A stretch of 64,000 nucleotides of DNA from Microbacterium cremeum (GTDB taxonomy: Bacteria > Actinomycetota > Actinomycetes > Actinomycetales > Microbacteriaceae). This document shows positions 26,970 through 34,129 of the stretch, piece after piece (within the stretch, counting starts at the first letter, position 1; each line of letters begins with the position of its first letter). The notes under the pieces are model-generated. The model ran no database searches. It was given only the letters and a program-made list of their open reading frames with translations, and was not told the origin of the DNA. The translations under genes and the position numbers were made by a program. The stretch covers positions 2,852,001 to 2,916,000 of the forward strand of contig NZ_CP063812.1 in NCBI RefSeq assembly GCF_015277855.1, in the 5' to 3' direction.

Positions 26970-28090
26970 CGGCGTGCTCCTGTCTTCTCGGCGCCGGGTT
27001 CTGCGGCGGTCTCTGCGTTTCGTCTCGTCGCTGACGCTCCTCGCTCAACGACCGGGGCTTCCAGCGGGGCTTCCAGCGGGGGTTCCGCCGAGGCCTCGGC
27101 CGTCTCCTCTTCGATGGGCTCGCCCTCGCCGGCCTCGCGCAGGGTGCGACCGGTCAGCGCGAGGAACACGTCGTCGAGCGTCGGCGGCACGCCGGTGGCG
27201 GTCCGCACGTTCAGCCCGGCAGCATCCAGCGCGCGGACTGCGGCCGGCAGCAGCGCATCGCCGTCCGGTGCGGTGAGGATCACGGATGCCTCGTCCCGAC
27301 GCACCTCGCGATCCGTCAGCCGCTGGATCACGGCGACGGCGGCCTCGGCATCCGTCGTCGTCGCGAACCCGAAGGTGAGCAGGTCGCCCGCGAGGTTCGC
27401 CTTGAGCCGCGTCGCCGTGTCGTCGGCGATGACCCGCCCCTTGTCCATGACCATGACGCGCTCGGCGTAGCGGTCGGCCTCCTCGAGGTAGTGCGTGGTG
27501 AGGAAGACCGTCGTGCCGTACTGGGTGCGCAGATCGAGGATGTGCTGCCACAGGTTCGCACGGCTCTGCGGGTCGAGGCCGGTCGACGGCTCATCGAGGA
27601 AGATGAGCGGCGGCGCGTGCATGAGTCCGAGAGCTACGTCGAGCCGGCGCTTCTGCCCGCCCGACAGCTGCTGCACCGATCGGTTCGCGAAGCCCGACAG
27701 GTCGAGCGACTCGATCAGCTCGTCGGCACGCTTGCGGGATGCCGCCTTCGACATGCCGTAGAACGCGCCCTGGCTGAGAAGCTCGTCGCGGGCGCGCTGC
27801 GAGAAGCTGCCGCTGGTGAGCTGTCCGACGTATCCGATGCGGGCGCGCACGTCGGCGGGACGCTTCAGGATGTCGAAACCGACGACCTTCGCCGTGCCCG
27901 ATGTCGGGGGAATGAGAGTGGTGAGCATGCGCAGGCTGGTCGACTTGCCTGCGCCGTTGGGTCCCAGGAACGCGACGAGCTCGCCGCGTGCGACCTGGAA
28001 CGTGAGGTCGGTGACCGCCTCGACGGTCTTCTTCTTGACGCTGAAGCGCTTGGTCAGACCCTGCGCCTCGATGATCGGTTCGTTCGTCAT
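26966..28090 (-). CDS. ABC transporter ATPase (DrrA-like) with repeat-encoded C-terminus
   Basis: A 374-residue ATPase. Walker A GPNGAGKST, signature LSGGQKRRLDVALGLM, Walker B LIFLDEPSTGLDP and H-loop LTTHYLEEADR match the DrrA drug-export family, with its C-terminal regulatory domain to about residue 315. The last 50 or so residues are an acidic Glu/Ala/Pro tail. Part of it (about residues 346-359, PVVERGASATRRNAE) is translated from a copy of the dispersed GGTCGTTGAGC repeat at 27015-27055. It overlaps the permease gene (ATGA) and is divergent from the WYL regulator. Confidence 0.93.
   Translation of the reverse strand: MTNEPIIEAQGLTKRFSVKKKTVEAVTDLTFQVARGELVAFLGPNGAGKSTSLRMLTTLIPPTSGTAKVVGFDILKRPADVRARIGYVGQLTSGSFSQRARDELLSQGAFYGMSKAASRKRADELIESLDLSGFANRSVQQLSGGQKRRLDVALGLMHAPPLIFLDEPSTGLDPQSRANLWQHILDLRTQYGTTVFLTTHYLEEADRYAERVMVMDKGRVIADDTATRLKANLAGDLLTFGFATTTDAEAAVAVIQRLTDREVRRDEASVILTAPDGDALLPAAVRALDAAGLNVRTATGVPPTLDDVFLALTGRTLREAGEGEPIEEETAEASAEPPLEAPLEAPVVERGASATRRNAETAAEPGAEKTGARR
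27015..27055. repeat. REP-like repeat inside the ATPase coding sequence
   Basis: GCGTTTCGTCTCGTCGCTGA followed by CGCTCCTCGCTCAACGACCG is the same element as in the intergenic cluster at 25878-26153. Here it is read in frame as part of the C-terminal tail of the DrrA-like ATPase. The AT-poor element has an open frame, so insertion near the 3' end did not break the protein. Confidence 0.85.
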
Positions 28091-28111
28091 GCGACCAGGT
28101 TAGGAACCAAT

Positions 28112-28130
28112 GCGGACACATTCGGTCCGC
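28112..28130. promoter_or_regulatory. Inverted repeat between ABC exporter and WYL regulator
   Basis: GCGGAC (28112-28117), a 7-nt spacer and GTCCGC (28125-28130) form a perfect dyad in the 61-bp divergent gap. It is a reasonable operator for the adjacent WYL-domain regulator; binding is inferred from position only. Confidence 0.5.
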
Positions 28131-28151
28131 GATCTAGGGCAATCTTGAATC

Positions 28152-29141
28152 ATGTCCGATACGACCACACGAGCGTTGTCTCTGCTCAACCTGCTGCAGA
28201 CCCACCGGCACTGGCCGGGTTCGGAGCTCGCCGCGCGCATGGGAGTGACGGAGCGCACCGTTCGGCGCGACGTCGAGCGGCTGCGCGACCTCGGCTATCG
28301 CATCGAGTCCACGCCGGGTGCCGCCGGCGGCTATCGCCTCGAAGCCGGCAGTGCGGTGCCTCCTCTACTGCTCACCGACGAAGAGGCTGTGGCGATGGCG
28401 ATCGGCCTGCGGGTCGCGGCATCCCAGCGGCTCGTCTCGGGTCCTGAGACGACCATCACGGCACTCGCGAAGCTCGAGCAGGTGCTGCCCGCTCCCCTGC
28501 GCCGCCGGGTGAAGGCGCTGGCCGAGGCGGTGCAGCCGGCCGGGCTGAATGCCGGGGCTGCCGTGTCGAGCGACGTGCTGGGCGAGCTGGCGCTCGCGTG
28601 CCGCGACCACGAGCGCGTGCGGTTCACCTACACGGCGGCGTCGGGCGAGGTGACCCGGCGCAGGGTCGAGCCGCACGCGCTCGCCCCCGCCGACCGCCAC
28701 TGGTACCTGCTGTGCTGGGATCTCGAGAAGGAGGACTGGCGCACCTTCCGCGTGGACCGCCTGGCGTCGGTGGAGCACACGCGCGTGCTGTTCGAGCCGA
28801 AGCCGCTCACGCCCGAGGAGATCGAGGAGTTCATCTTCGTCGCGCGGTCGTGGGTGCGCCAGGCGGTCGAGGCGGATGCCGTGATGGAACTCGACCTGGA
28901 GTCGATGCGCGCCGCGTTCGGGCAGTGGGGGCAAGGGGCGACGGCGGAGGACGAGACGCACACGCGGTGGCCCGTGGGTGGCAGCGACTTCCGCGAGACG
29001 ATGTACGGCCTGTCGTGGATCCCCGCCGGCGTCGAGTACACCACGACCCTCGCCTCTCCGGAGCGCGAGGAGCTCCGCGAGGTCCTGGAGCGCATGCTCC
29101 GGGCCCTCGATGCTCCCCCGCCTCCCTCCCCCGTTCGTTGA
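28152..29141 (+). CDS. WYL-domain transcriptional regulator
   Basis: A 329-residue regulator with an N-terminal DeoR-like winged helix (LLNLLQTHRHWPGSELAARM...RTVRRDVERLRDLGYRI) and a wing ending in GAAGGYRL. A central WYL domain follows (RRRVEPHALAPADRHWYLLCWD...FRVDRL) and a WCX C-terminal domain ends near residue 320. WYL domains bind nucleic-acid-related or other small ligands. It is divergent from the DrrAB-type exporter and probably controls it. The stop codon and last residues come from a dispersed repeat copy starting at 29131. Confidence 0.93.
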   Translation: MSDTTTRALSLLNLLQTHRHWPGSELAARMGVTERTVRRDVERLRDLGYRIESTPGAAGGYRLEAGSAVPPLLLTDEEAVAMAIGLRVAASQRLVSGPETTITALAKLEQVLPAPLRRRVKALAEAVQPAGLNAGAAVSSDVLGELALACRDHERVRFTYTAASGEVTRRRVEPHALAPADRHWYLLCWDLEKEDWRTFRVDRLASVEHTRVLFEPKPLTPEEIEEFIFVARSWVRQAVEADAVMELDLESMRAAFGQWGQGATAEDETHTRWPVGGSDFRETMYGLSWIPAGVEYTTTLASPEREELREVLERMLRALDAPPPPSPVR

Positions 29142-29165
29142 GCGAGCGCAGCGAGACGAAACGCC
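29131..29165. repeat. REP-like repeat at the 3' end of the WYL gene
   Basis: A single copy of CGTTCGTTGAGCGAGCGCAG continuing into CGAGACGAAACGCC. Its TGA at 29139-29141 serves as the stop codon of the WYL regulator gene. Confidence 0.85.
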
Positions 29166-29217
29166 CCGACCCTCCGAGCAGGCCCGCCACTCGGCATCCG
29201 TCGCTATCGTGTCCTCC

Positions 29218-29712
29218 GTGACCGACACCGACCCCCACGCCCTTCTCGCCCAGGTCGAATCCGAGGAGGCCGAGCTCATCCTCCCCCGCTTCGACGTGAC
29301 GGATGCCTGGGCTCTCGGCTGCCGCATGCGAGAGGCCGCGGTGGCCACAGGTCTGCCGATCGTCATCGGCATCACGCTGGGCGAGGCGCGGGTCTTCCAC
29401 ACCGCGCTGCCGGGTTCGAGCGCCGACAACGACGGCTGGCTCGACCGCAAGACGCGCGTCGCCCGCCGCTACGGTCGGTCGTCGTTCGGTGTGGGCCTGT
29501 CGTTCCGCGCGACCGGCAAGGACTTCGACACCAGCGCCCGCCTCGACCCGACGCTGTTCGCCGCGCACGGCGGCGTCTTCCCGATCACGATCGAGGGCGT
29601 CGGAGTCGTCGGGACGGTCGGCGTCTCAGGCCTCCCCCAGGCCGAGGATCACGCCTTCGTCGTGGAGCACCTCCGCGCCTGGCGCGAGGCCACGACTCGC
29701 GACGTCTCATAG
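29218..29712 (+). CDS. HbpS/GlcG-like (UPF0303) protein
   Basis: A 164-residue cytosolic protein of the DUF336 fold, close to UPF0303. Landmarks are DAWALGCRMREAA, LPIVIGITLG, the RRYGRSSFGVGLSF core and the C-terminal GVVGTVGVSGLPQAEDHAFVVEHL. The fold is related to HbpS, which binds and degrades haem, but UPF0303 members have no firmly established reaction. The start is uncertain: GTG 29218 fits the conserved length, GTG 29209 is in frame, and no clear Shine-Dalgarno is present. It is transcribed alone after the WYL gene. Confidence 0.8.
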   Translation: MTDTDPHALLAQVESEEAELILPRFDVTDAWALGCRMREAAVATGLPIVIGITLGEARVFHTALPGSSADNDGWLDRKTRVARRYGRSSFGVGLSFRATGKDFDTSARLDPTLFAAHGGVFPITIEGVGVVGTVGVSGLPQAEDHAFVVEHLRAWREATTRDVS

Positions 29713-29792
29713 CGAAACGCGAGTTCACGCATACCCCGCACCTCGGATGACGGGGTTACGGTGGAGCCGTCCTCGAGTTCATCGAGGAGCAT

Positions 29793-29865
29793 CGCGGCGA
29801 TCCGGGCGGTCCCGGGCACCGGTTCATACCCGGCTGCGTTGCGGGTTCGACTCCCGCCGTCGCGT
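29793..29865 (+). pseudogene. tRNA-like remnant (73 nt)
   Basis: A cloverleaf-like stretch of exactly 73 nt. The acceptor arms CGCGGCG (29793-29799) and CGTCGCG (29858-29864) pair over 7 bp with one G-T. A perfect T-arm GCGGG-TTCGACT-CCCGC (29841-29857) has a consensus T-loop. A central hairpin with loop TTCATAC would read anticodon CAT. The D-arm has only a 4-nt loop and lacks normal D-loop bases, and no CCA follows, so it should not be a working tRNA. The T-arm and flank (GTTGCGGGTTCGACTCCCGC) resemble actinobacterial tRNA-Arg 3' ends. It may be a decayed tRNA or an old attachment site. Confidence 0.35.
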
Positions 29866-29968
29866 CTACTTGTGGCGACATAGCTGCCTGATCTCACCGT
29901 GCTCGAGTGCGCCGATCTCGTGCCGACCGATCACCAGGTCAGCCTCGATGATCGGCTTCACCGGGTCG

Positions 29969-30871
29969 TCAGCCCAGCGCGCGCACCATTGCGGCAATGG
30001 CTGCCGGCCCGATGCGACAGCATCCACCGATGAAGTGCGCACCCGCCTCGGCCCACGCCGGCGGGAGCGCCGGGTCGAATTCCGGCTCGCCGATCCATCG
30101 ACGTGCTGCGCCATCCCACGTCTCGCCCGAGTTGGGATAGGCGATGGCAGGCTTGCCGCTCGCGCCGGTCGCCGCCCGCACTGCCGGCAGCACGTCGTCG
30201 GGCGCGCAGCAGTTCACTCCGACGGCCACGAGGGAACCGTGGCCGGCGGCGAGAGCGAAGGCTTCGGTCGCCGGACGGCCGTCGCGCAGCCGGTCCCCGG
30301 CGACCGCGCACGACAGCCAGGCGGGGATCGCGAACTCGTCGACGAGGTCGAGGAGGACCGAGACCTCGTCGAGATCCGGGATCGTCTCTAGCGCGAGCAG
30401 GTCGGGCCCCGCGCTCGCAAGGAGTTCCATCCGCGGGGCATGGAAGTCGCGAAGCGCTCCGCGGCTCAATCCGTACCGGCCGCGGTACTCGGATCCGTCG
30501 GCGAGCACCGCTCCATAGGGACCCACGGATGCCGCCACGAGACGCACTACGTCGTCGTCATCGGCTGACTCGGTGACGTCGTCGCGCACCTCACGGGCGA
30601 TCGTCACACTCCGTGTGATGAGTTTCTCCGCCTCGATGCGCGTCATGCCGCTGCGCTCGAATCCGGCGACGCTCGCCTGATAGCTGGCGGTCGTGGCGAC
30701 CTGCGCGCCCGCATCGAAGTACGCCCGGTGTACGGCAGCCACCTCGCCGGGAGCGTCGCGCAGCAGTCGGGCAGTCCAGAGTTCGTCCGTGAGATCGTGG
30801 CCACGTTCAGCAAGCGCATTGGAGAGTCCGCCGTCGAGCACGATCACGGGAGGTGTCGTCGCACTGATCAC
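29969..30871 (-). CDS. mmuM: Homocysteine S-methyltransferase
   Basis: The 300-residue zinc enzyme transfers a methyl group from S-methylmethionine (or SAM) to homocysteine, giving methionine. It has the N-terminal LDGGLSNALAERGHDL, the TTASYQAS strand and the three zinc ligands Cys221 (GVNCCAPDD) and Cys284-Cys285 (GGCCRIGP). The length equals the usual 300-310. It overlaps the trans-sulfuration gene stop (ATGA), so the two are co-translated. It is too short for MetH and has no cobalamin domain. Confidence 0.95.
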   Translation of the reverse strand: MISATTPPVIVLDGGLSNALAERGHDLTDELWTARLLRDAPGEVAAVHRAYFDAGAQVATTASYQASVAGFERSGMTRIEAEKLITRSVTIAREVRDDVTESADDDDVVRLVAASVGPYGAVLADGSEYRGRYGLSRGALRDFHAPRMELLASAGPDLLALETIPDLDEVSVLLDLVDEFAIPAWLSCAVAGDRLRDGRPATEAFALAAGHGSLVAVGVNCCAPDDVLPAVRAATGASGKPAIAYPNSGETWDGAARRWIGEPEFDPALPPAWAEAGAHFIGGCCRIGPAAIAAMVRALG

Positions 30872-32151
30872 GTGCTCAGCCTCTCCGATCGAGTCAGGTC
30901 GGATCCCGTGGCAGCGGACTCGTGGGCGCGTGAGTGAGGCACCGTCGACGACGGGAACGTCGCGTCGAGGGCTGCCTCGAGATCTGCGAGGAGGTCGGAG
31001 GTGTCCTCGATGCCGACGGACAGGCGCAGATGACCGAACGTGCGGAAGGGCAGCGGGTAGCTGGCGACGCGGCCTCCCTCGGTCCCGGTGTGCACGATCA
31101 GCGAGTCGTCGTGCCCCAGAGAGAAGCCCGACGTGATGAGCCGGAGGTTGGCGACGAACTGGTTCTGTGTGTCGGGATCGCCGGCGACCGCGAAGGCGAT
31201 CATGCCGCCGTACCCCCGACCGCCGAACTGCCGCGTCGCCAGATCGTGCTCCGGGTGCGACGGCAGGCCGGGATAGTAGACGTACTCGACCCGTGGGTCG
31301 CGCTCCAGGAACTCGGCGACGGCGAGCGCGGAGGCAAGGTGCTGCCGGAGGCGCAGCGGGAGGGTCACCGAGCCGCGGTGGATCTGCCAGGCGTTGAACG
31401 GCGAGATCACTCCCCCGACGTCGACCATGGCATCGGCCTTGATCGGCTCGATGAGTTCGCGCGAACCGATGACGGCGCCGCCCATGGCATCACCGTGACC
31501 GTTGATGTACTTCGTCAGGGAATGGACGACGAGATCGGCGCCGTCGGCGAGCGGGCGGTAGAAGGGCGGCGGCGTGAAGGTGGAGTCCACCATCAGGATC
31601 GCGCCGGCGGCATGCGTGATCTCCGCGATCGCGGCGACGTCCGCCACCTTGGTCGTGGGGTTCGCGATCGCCTCGATGCAGACGAGCCGGGTGTGGGGGC
31701 GGAAGGCCGCGCGCAGCGCGTCCAGATCGCCGACGTCGACGAACGTCGCCTCGATGCCGTACCGCTGCGGCAGGAGTTCGGTCCACAGTCTCCAGGTCGC
31801 CTCGTACGTGACGTCACTGACGATGACGTGGTCGCCGGCGCGCACATGTGTGAAGAACACCGCGTGCAGGGCGGCCACTCCGGATGCGAGCGCGACCGCA
31901 TCCTCGCCTCCCTCCAGCGCGGCGAGCTTGTCCTGCAGACCGGCCTGATTGACGCCCGTGTTCCGGGTGTAGAGCCCCGGTGCGGAGGCGGACCAGCTGA
32001 TGTCGCTCGGATCGTCGGGAAGCTCGTATGAGTTGGCCATCACCAACGGCGTGCGCAGCGCCTTCGTTGAGTCGAGGCGATTGCCGCCGTGCACCGCAAG
32101 GGTGAGGTCTGAAAGGGTCTCAGCGCGTCGGCGGTCCGGCTGTTGCGGCAT
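30868..32151 (-). CDS. Cystathionine/methionine gamma-type PLP enzyme
   Basis: A 427-residue Cys/Met-metabolism PLP-dependent enzyme of fold type I. Landmarks: YTRNTGVNQAGLQDKLAALE, ALASGVAAL, the internal aldimine Lys214 in VVHSLTKYINGHGD and a C-terminal SIGIED-like LRLSVGIEDTSDL. The family covers cystathionine gamma-synthase, cystathionine gamma-lyase, methionine gamma-lyase and O-acetylhomoserine sulfhydrylase, and the reaction cannot be fixed by eye. Coupling to mmuM points to methionine/homocysteine turnover. An Lrp-type regulator faces it. The last 20 residues (SRAHESAATGSDLTRSERLS) extend beyond the conserved fold. Confidence 0.85.
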   Translation of the reverse strand: MPQQPDRRRAETLSDLTLAVHGGNRLDSTKALRTPLVMANSYELPDDPSDISWSASAPGLYTRNTGVNQAGLQDKLAALEGGEDAVALASGVAALHAVFFTHVRAGDHVIVSDVTYEATWRLWTELLPQRYGIEATFVDVGDLDALRAAFRPHTRLVCIEAIANPTTKVADVAAIAEITHAAGAILMVDSTFTPPPFYRPLADGADLVVHSLTKYINGHGDAMGGAVIGSRELIEPIKADAMVDVGGVISPFNAWQIHRGSVTLPLRLRQHLASALAVAEFLERDPRVEYVYYPGLPSHPEHDLATRQFGGRGYGGMIAFAVAGDPDTQNQFVANLRLITSGFSLGHDDSLIVHTGTEGGRVASYPLPFRTFGHLRLSVGIEDTSDLLADLEAALDATFPSSTVPHSRAHESAATGSDLTRSERLST

Positions 32152-32219
32152 TGCGTTCCTTACTTTCCAGCGAAGAGACGTGCACGAGGGCAGGCCGTCT
32201 GGGGCGGCATCCCCGATCT

Positions 32220-32248
32220 ACGGTAGTGTGTGCGATTGACACTTGCAA
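32220..32248 (-). promoter_or_regulatory. Promoter of the trans-sulfuration/mmuM operon with GCAATTGC dyad
   Basis: On the minus strand a -35 TTGCAA (32248-32243), a 17-nt spacer and a -10 TACCGT (32225-32220) point toward the gene starting at 32151. The -35 overlaps the palindrome GCAATTGC (32245-32252), a possible Lrp site that would also be positioned for control of the divergent lrp-type gene. Confidence 0.5.
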
Positions 32249-32272
32249 TTGCTAATCGTGCACGGAGGCATC

Positions 32273-32716
32273 GTGGCCGCATCGCACCTGGACGACATCG
32301 ACCAGCAGCTGCTCGCAACGTTGACCGCGGACGCGAGGTTGCCGATGGTCGCCCTGGCCAACCAGGTGCATCTGTCGCGCAACGCGGTGCGGCAGCGCAT
32401 CGAACGCATGGAGCGCGACGGCGTCATCGCCGGCTACACCGTCATCAAGGGGGGCGCGTCGCGGCCACGCGTGACCGCGATGGTCATGGTCTACCGCGTC
32501 GACAGGATGCGGGACGATCGGGTGATCGCCGCGTTGCGCGGCATCGCGGAGGTCACGCGCTGCGACGTGCTGTCGGGAGCGTACGACCTCTTCGTGACGC
32601 TGGAGGCCGACTCGATGGACCGCGTCGGCCAGATCTGGGAGCAGATCGCGGCCCTGCCTGGCGTGGCCGACACCGTGACCGCGGTGTCGCTCTCGCGAGC
32701 GATCGACCGCCGGTGA
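32273..32716 (+). CDS. Lrp/AsnC-family regulator
   Basis: A 147-residue regulator with an N-terminal helix-turn-helix (LDDIDQQLLATLTADARLPM...VHLSRNAVRQRIERMERDGV) and a RAM/AsnC effector domain (MVYRVDRM...ALRGIAEVTRCDVLSGAYDLFVTLEA). GTG 32273 with GGAGG four bases upstream is the likely start. It is divergent from the trans-sulfuration/mmuM operon, which it probably controls in response to an amino acid. It converges with the aspartase gene, 33 bp away. Confidence 0.92.
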   Translation: MAASHLDDIDQQLLATLTADARLPMVALANQVHLSRNAVRQRIERMERDGVIAGYTVIKGGASRPRVTAMVMVYRVDRMRDDRVIAALRGIAEVTRCDVLSGAYDLFVTLEADSMDRVGQIWEQIAALPGVADTVTAVSLSRAIDRR

Positions 32717-32749
32717 CGCTGCCGCCCCGGCATCCAGGCGGCAGCGCCC

Positions 32750-34129
32750 TCAGTGCGCCAGGAGCGCTGCCGCCTCTTCGCGCGAGAGCGTTGTGTGCTG
32801 CGCCACCGCGTCGGCGATGGGGATGCCGGTGCGAAGCGCGTACTGAGCCGCATGGGCGGCCGCTTCGTAGCCGATGGACGGCACCAGGGTCGTCACCGTT
32901 CCGACGGACGACGCGACGTAGCGCGCGAGCACGGTGTCATTGGCTTCGATGCCCTCCACGCAGAACCGGCGCAGCGCCGAGACGCCGTTGGTCACCCAGC
33001 TCAGCGACTGCAGGAGCGAGTGCGCCATGATCGGCTCGAAGGCGTTCAGCTGCAGCTGCCCGCTTTCGGCGGCGACGCCGATCGTCACATCTGCGCCCAT
33101 GACCGCGAAGGCGATCTGGTTCATCACCTCGGGGATCACCGGGTTCACCTTGCCCGGCATGATCGAAGACCCGGCCTGCCGGGCAGGCAGGCGGATCTCG
33201 CCCAGCCCCGCCTGCGGGCCGCTGGCGAGCAGCCGCAGGTCGTTGCTGATCTTCGACAGCTTGATCGCCGTGCGGCGGAGCACCGCAGAGGACTGCAGAA
33301 ACGCGCTGGCGTCCCAGCTCGCCTCGAAGAGGTGGGCCGCCGGGGTCATGGGGAGCCCGGAGCGCTCGCGGAGTCGTTCCAGAGCGGTGTCCCGATAGCC
33401 GGTCGGAGCGGTCACTCCGGTTCCCACGGCGGTGCCGCCCAGGCTGCACTCCAGCAGCAACGGCACCGTGTCGTCGATGCGTGCCACGTCCTCGCGGATT
33501 GCGACAGCGAACGCGGCGAACTCGTCGCCGAGCGTCATCGGCACAGCATCCTGCAGCTGGGTGCGACCGATCTTGACGATGGAGCCGAACGCGACGCTTC
33601 GCTCCTCGAAGGCCGCGGCGAGCTCCTCCAACCTCGGCATCAGCCGCAGGAGGCCCTTCGCCACGGCGATCTTGACCGCGGTCGGATAGACGTCGTTGGT
33701 CGATTGACTCCGGTTCACATCGTTGATGGGGTGAACCACGTCGTAGCGGCCGCGCGGCAGCCCCAGGGATTCCAGGGCGGCGTTGGCGATCACCTCGTTG
33801 GCGTTCATGTTCGTGCTGGTACCAGCGCCGCCCTGCAGCACGTCGACACAGAACTGGTCGTGCAGCTCACCGTCGCGCACCCTCCGGCAGGCCGCGGCGA
33901 TGGCCTCCGCCACCCCCGCCGGCAGCAACCCGAGCTCGTGGTTCGCCGCGGCGGCGGCATCCTTCACCGTGACGAGGGCGTGGATGAGATCGGGATGCTG
34001 CGAGATCGGCGTGCTGCTGATCGTGAAGTTCTCGCGGGCGCGGGCCGTGTGAACGCCCCAGTACGCCTCGGCGGGCACCGCCAGCTCGCCGAGCGAATCG
34101 CGCTCGACGCGGATTGCGATGCGGCTCAT
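32750..34129 (-). CDS. aspA: Aspartate ammonia-lyase
   Basis: The 459-residue class II fumarase/aspartase-superfamily enzyme converts L-aspartate to fumarate and ammonia. It shows RVERDSLGELAVPAEAYWGVHTARARENF, the GGAGTSTNMNANEVIAN block, the substrate-binding STNDVYPTA region and the mobile active-site loop GSSIMPGKVNP (320-330, catalytic Ser321 by family alignment). The N-terminus and length fit aspartase better than argininosuccinate lyase; fumarase activity is less likely given the neighbours. ATG 34129 overlaps the aldehyde dehydrogenase stop (ATGA). It is the last step of the proposed homoserine-to-fumarate route. Confidence 0.88.
   Translation of the reverse strand: MSRIAIRVERDSLGELAVPAEAYWGVHTARARENFTISSTPISQHPDLIHALVTVKDAAAAANHELGLLPAGVAEAIAAACRRVRDGELHDQFCVDVLQGGAGTSTNMNANEVIANAALESLGLPRGRYDVVHPINDVNRSQSTNDVYPTAVKIAVAKGLLRLMPRLEELAAAFEERSVAFGSIVKIGRTQLQDAVPMTLGDEFAAFAVAIREDVARIDDTVPLLLECSLGGTAVGTGVTAPTGYRDTALERLRERSGLPMTPAAHLFEASWDASAFLQSSAVLRRTAIKLSKISNDLRLLASGPQAGLGEIRLPARQAGSSIMPGKVNPVIPEVMNQIAFAVMGADVTIGVAAESGQLQLNAFEPIMAHSLLQSLSWVTNGVSALRRFCVEGIEANDTVLARYVASSVGTVTTLVPSIGYEAAAHAAQYALRTGIPIADAVAQHTTLSREEAAALLAH

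Noticed and set aside
29793..29865. Functional tRNA-Met(CAT)
   Set aside because: The D-arm is incomplete and the anticodon stem has a bulge; kept only as a tRNA-like relic.
29649..29897. Small minus-strand protein overlapping the tRNA-like element
   Set aside because: Its GGSRTRN-type stretch is the usual false translation of a T-arm, and the rest has no start signal; the part at 29714-29810 looks vaguely protein-like but was not recognised.
30868..32151. Specific naming as methionine gamma-lyase
   Set aside because: The residues that separate lyase, synthase and sulfhydrylase activities cannot be judged safely by eye.
32750..34129. Fumarase C instead of aspartase
   Set aside because: Neighbouring HSD and ALDH genes and the overall sequence favour aspartase, though the two families are close.
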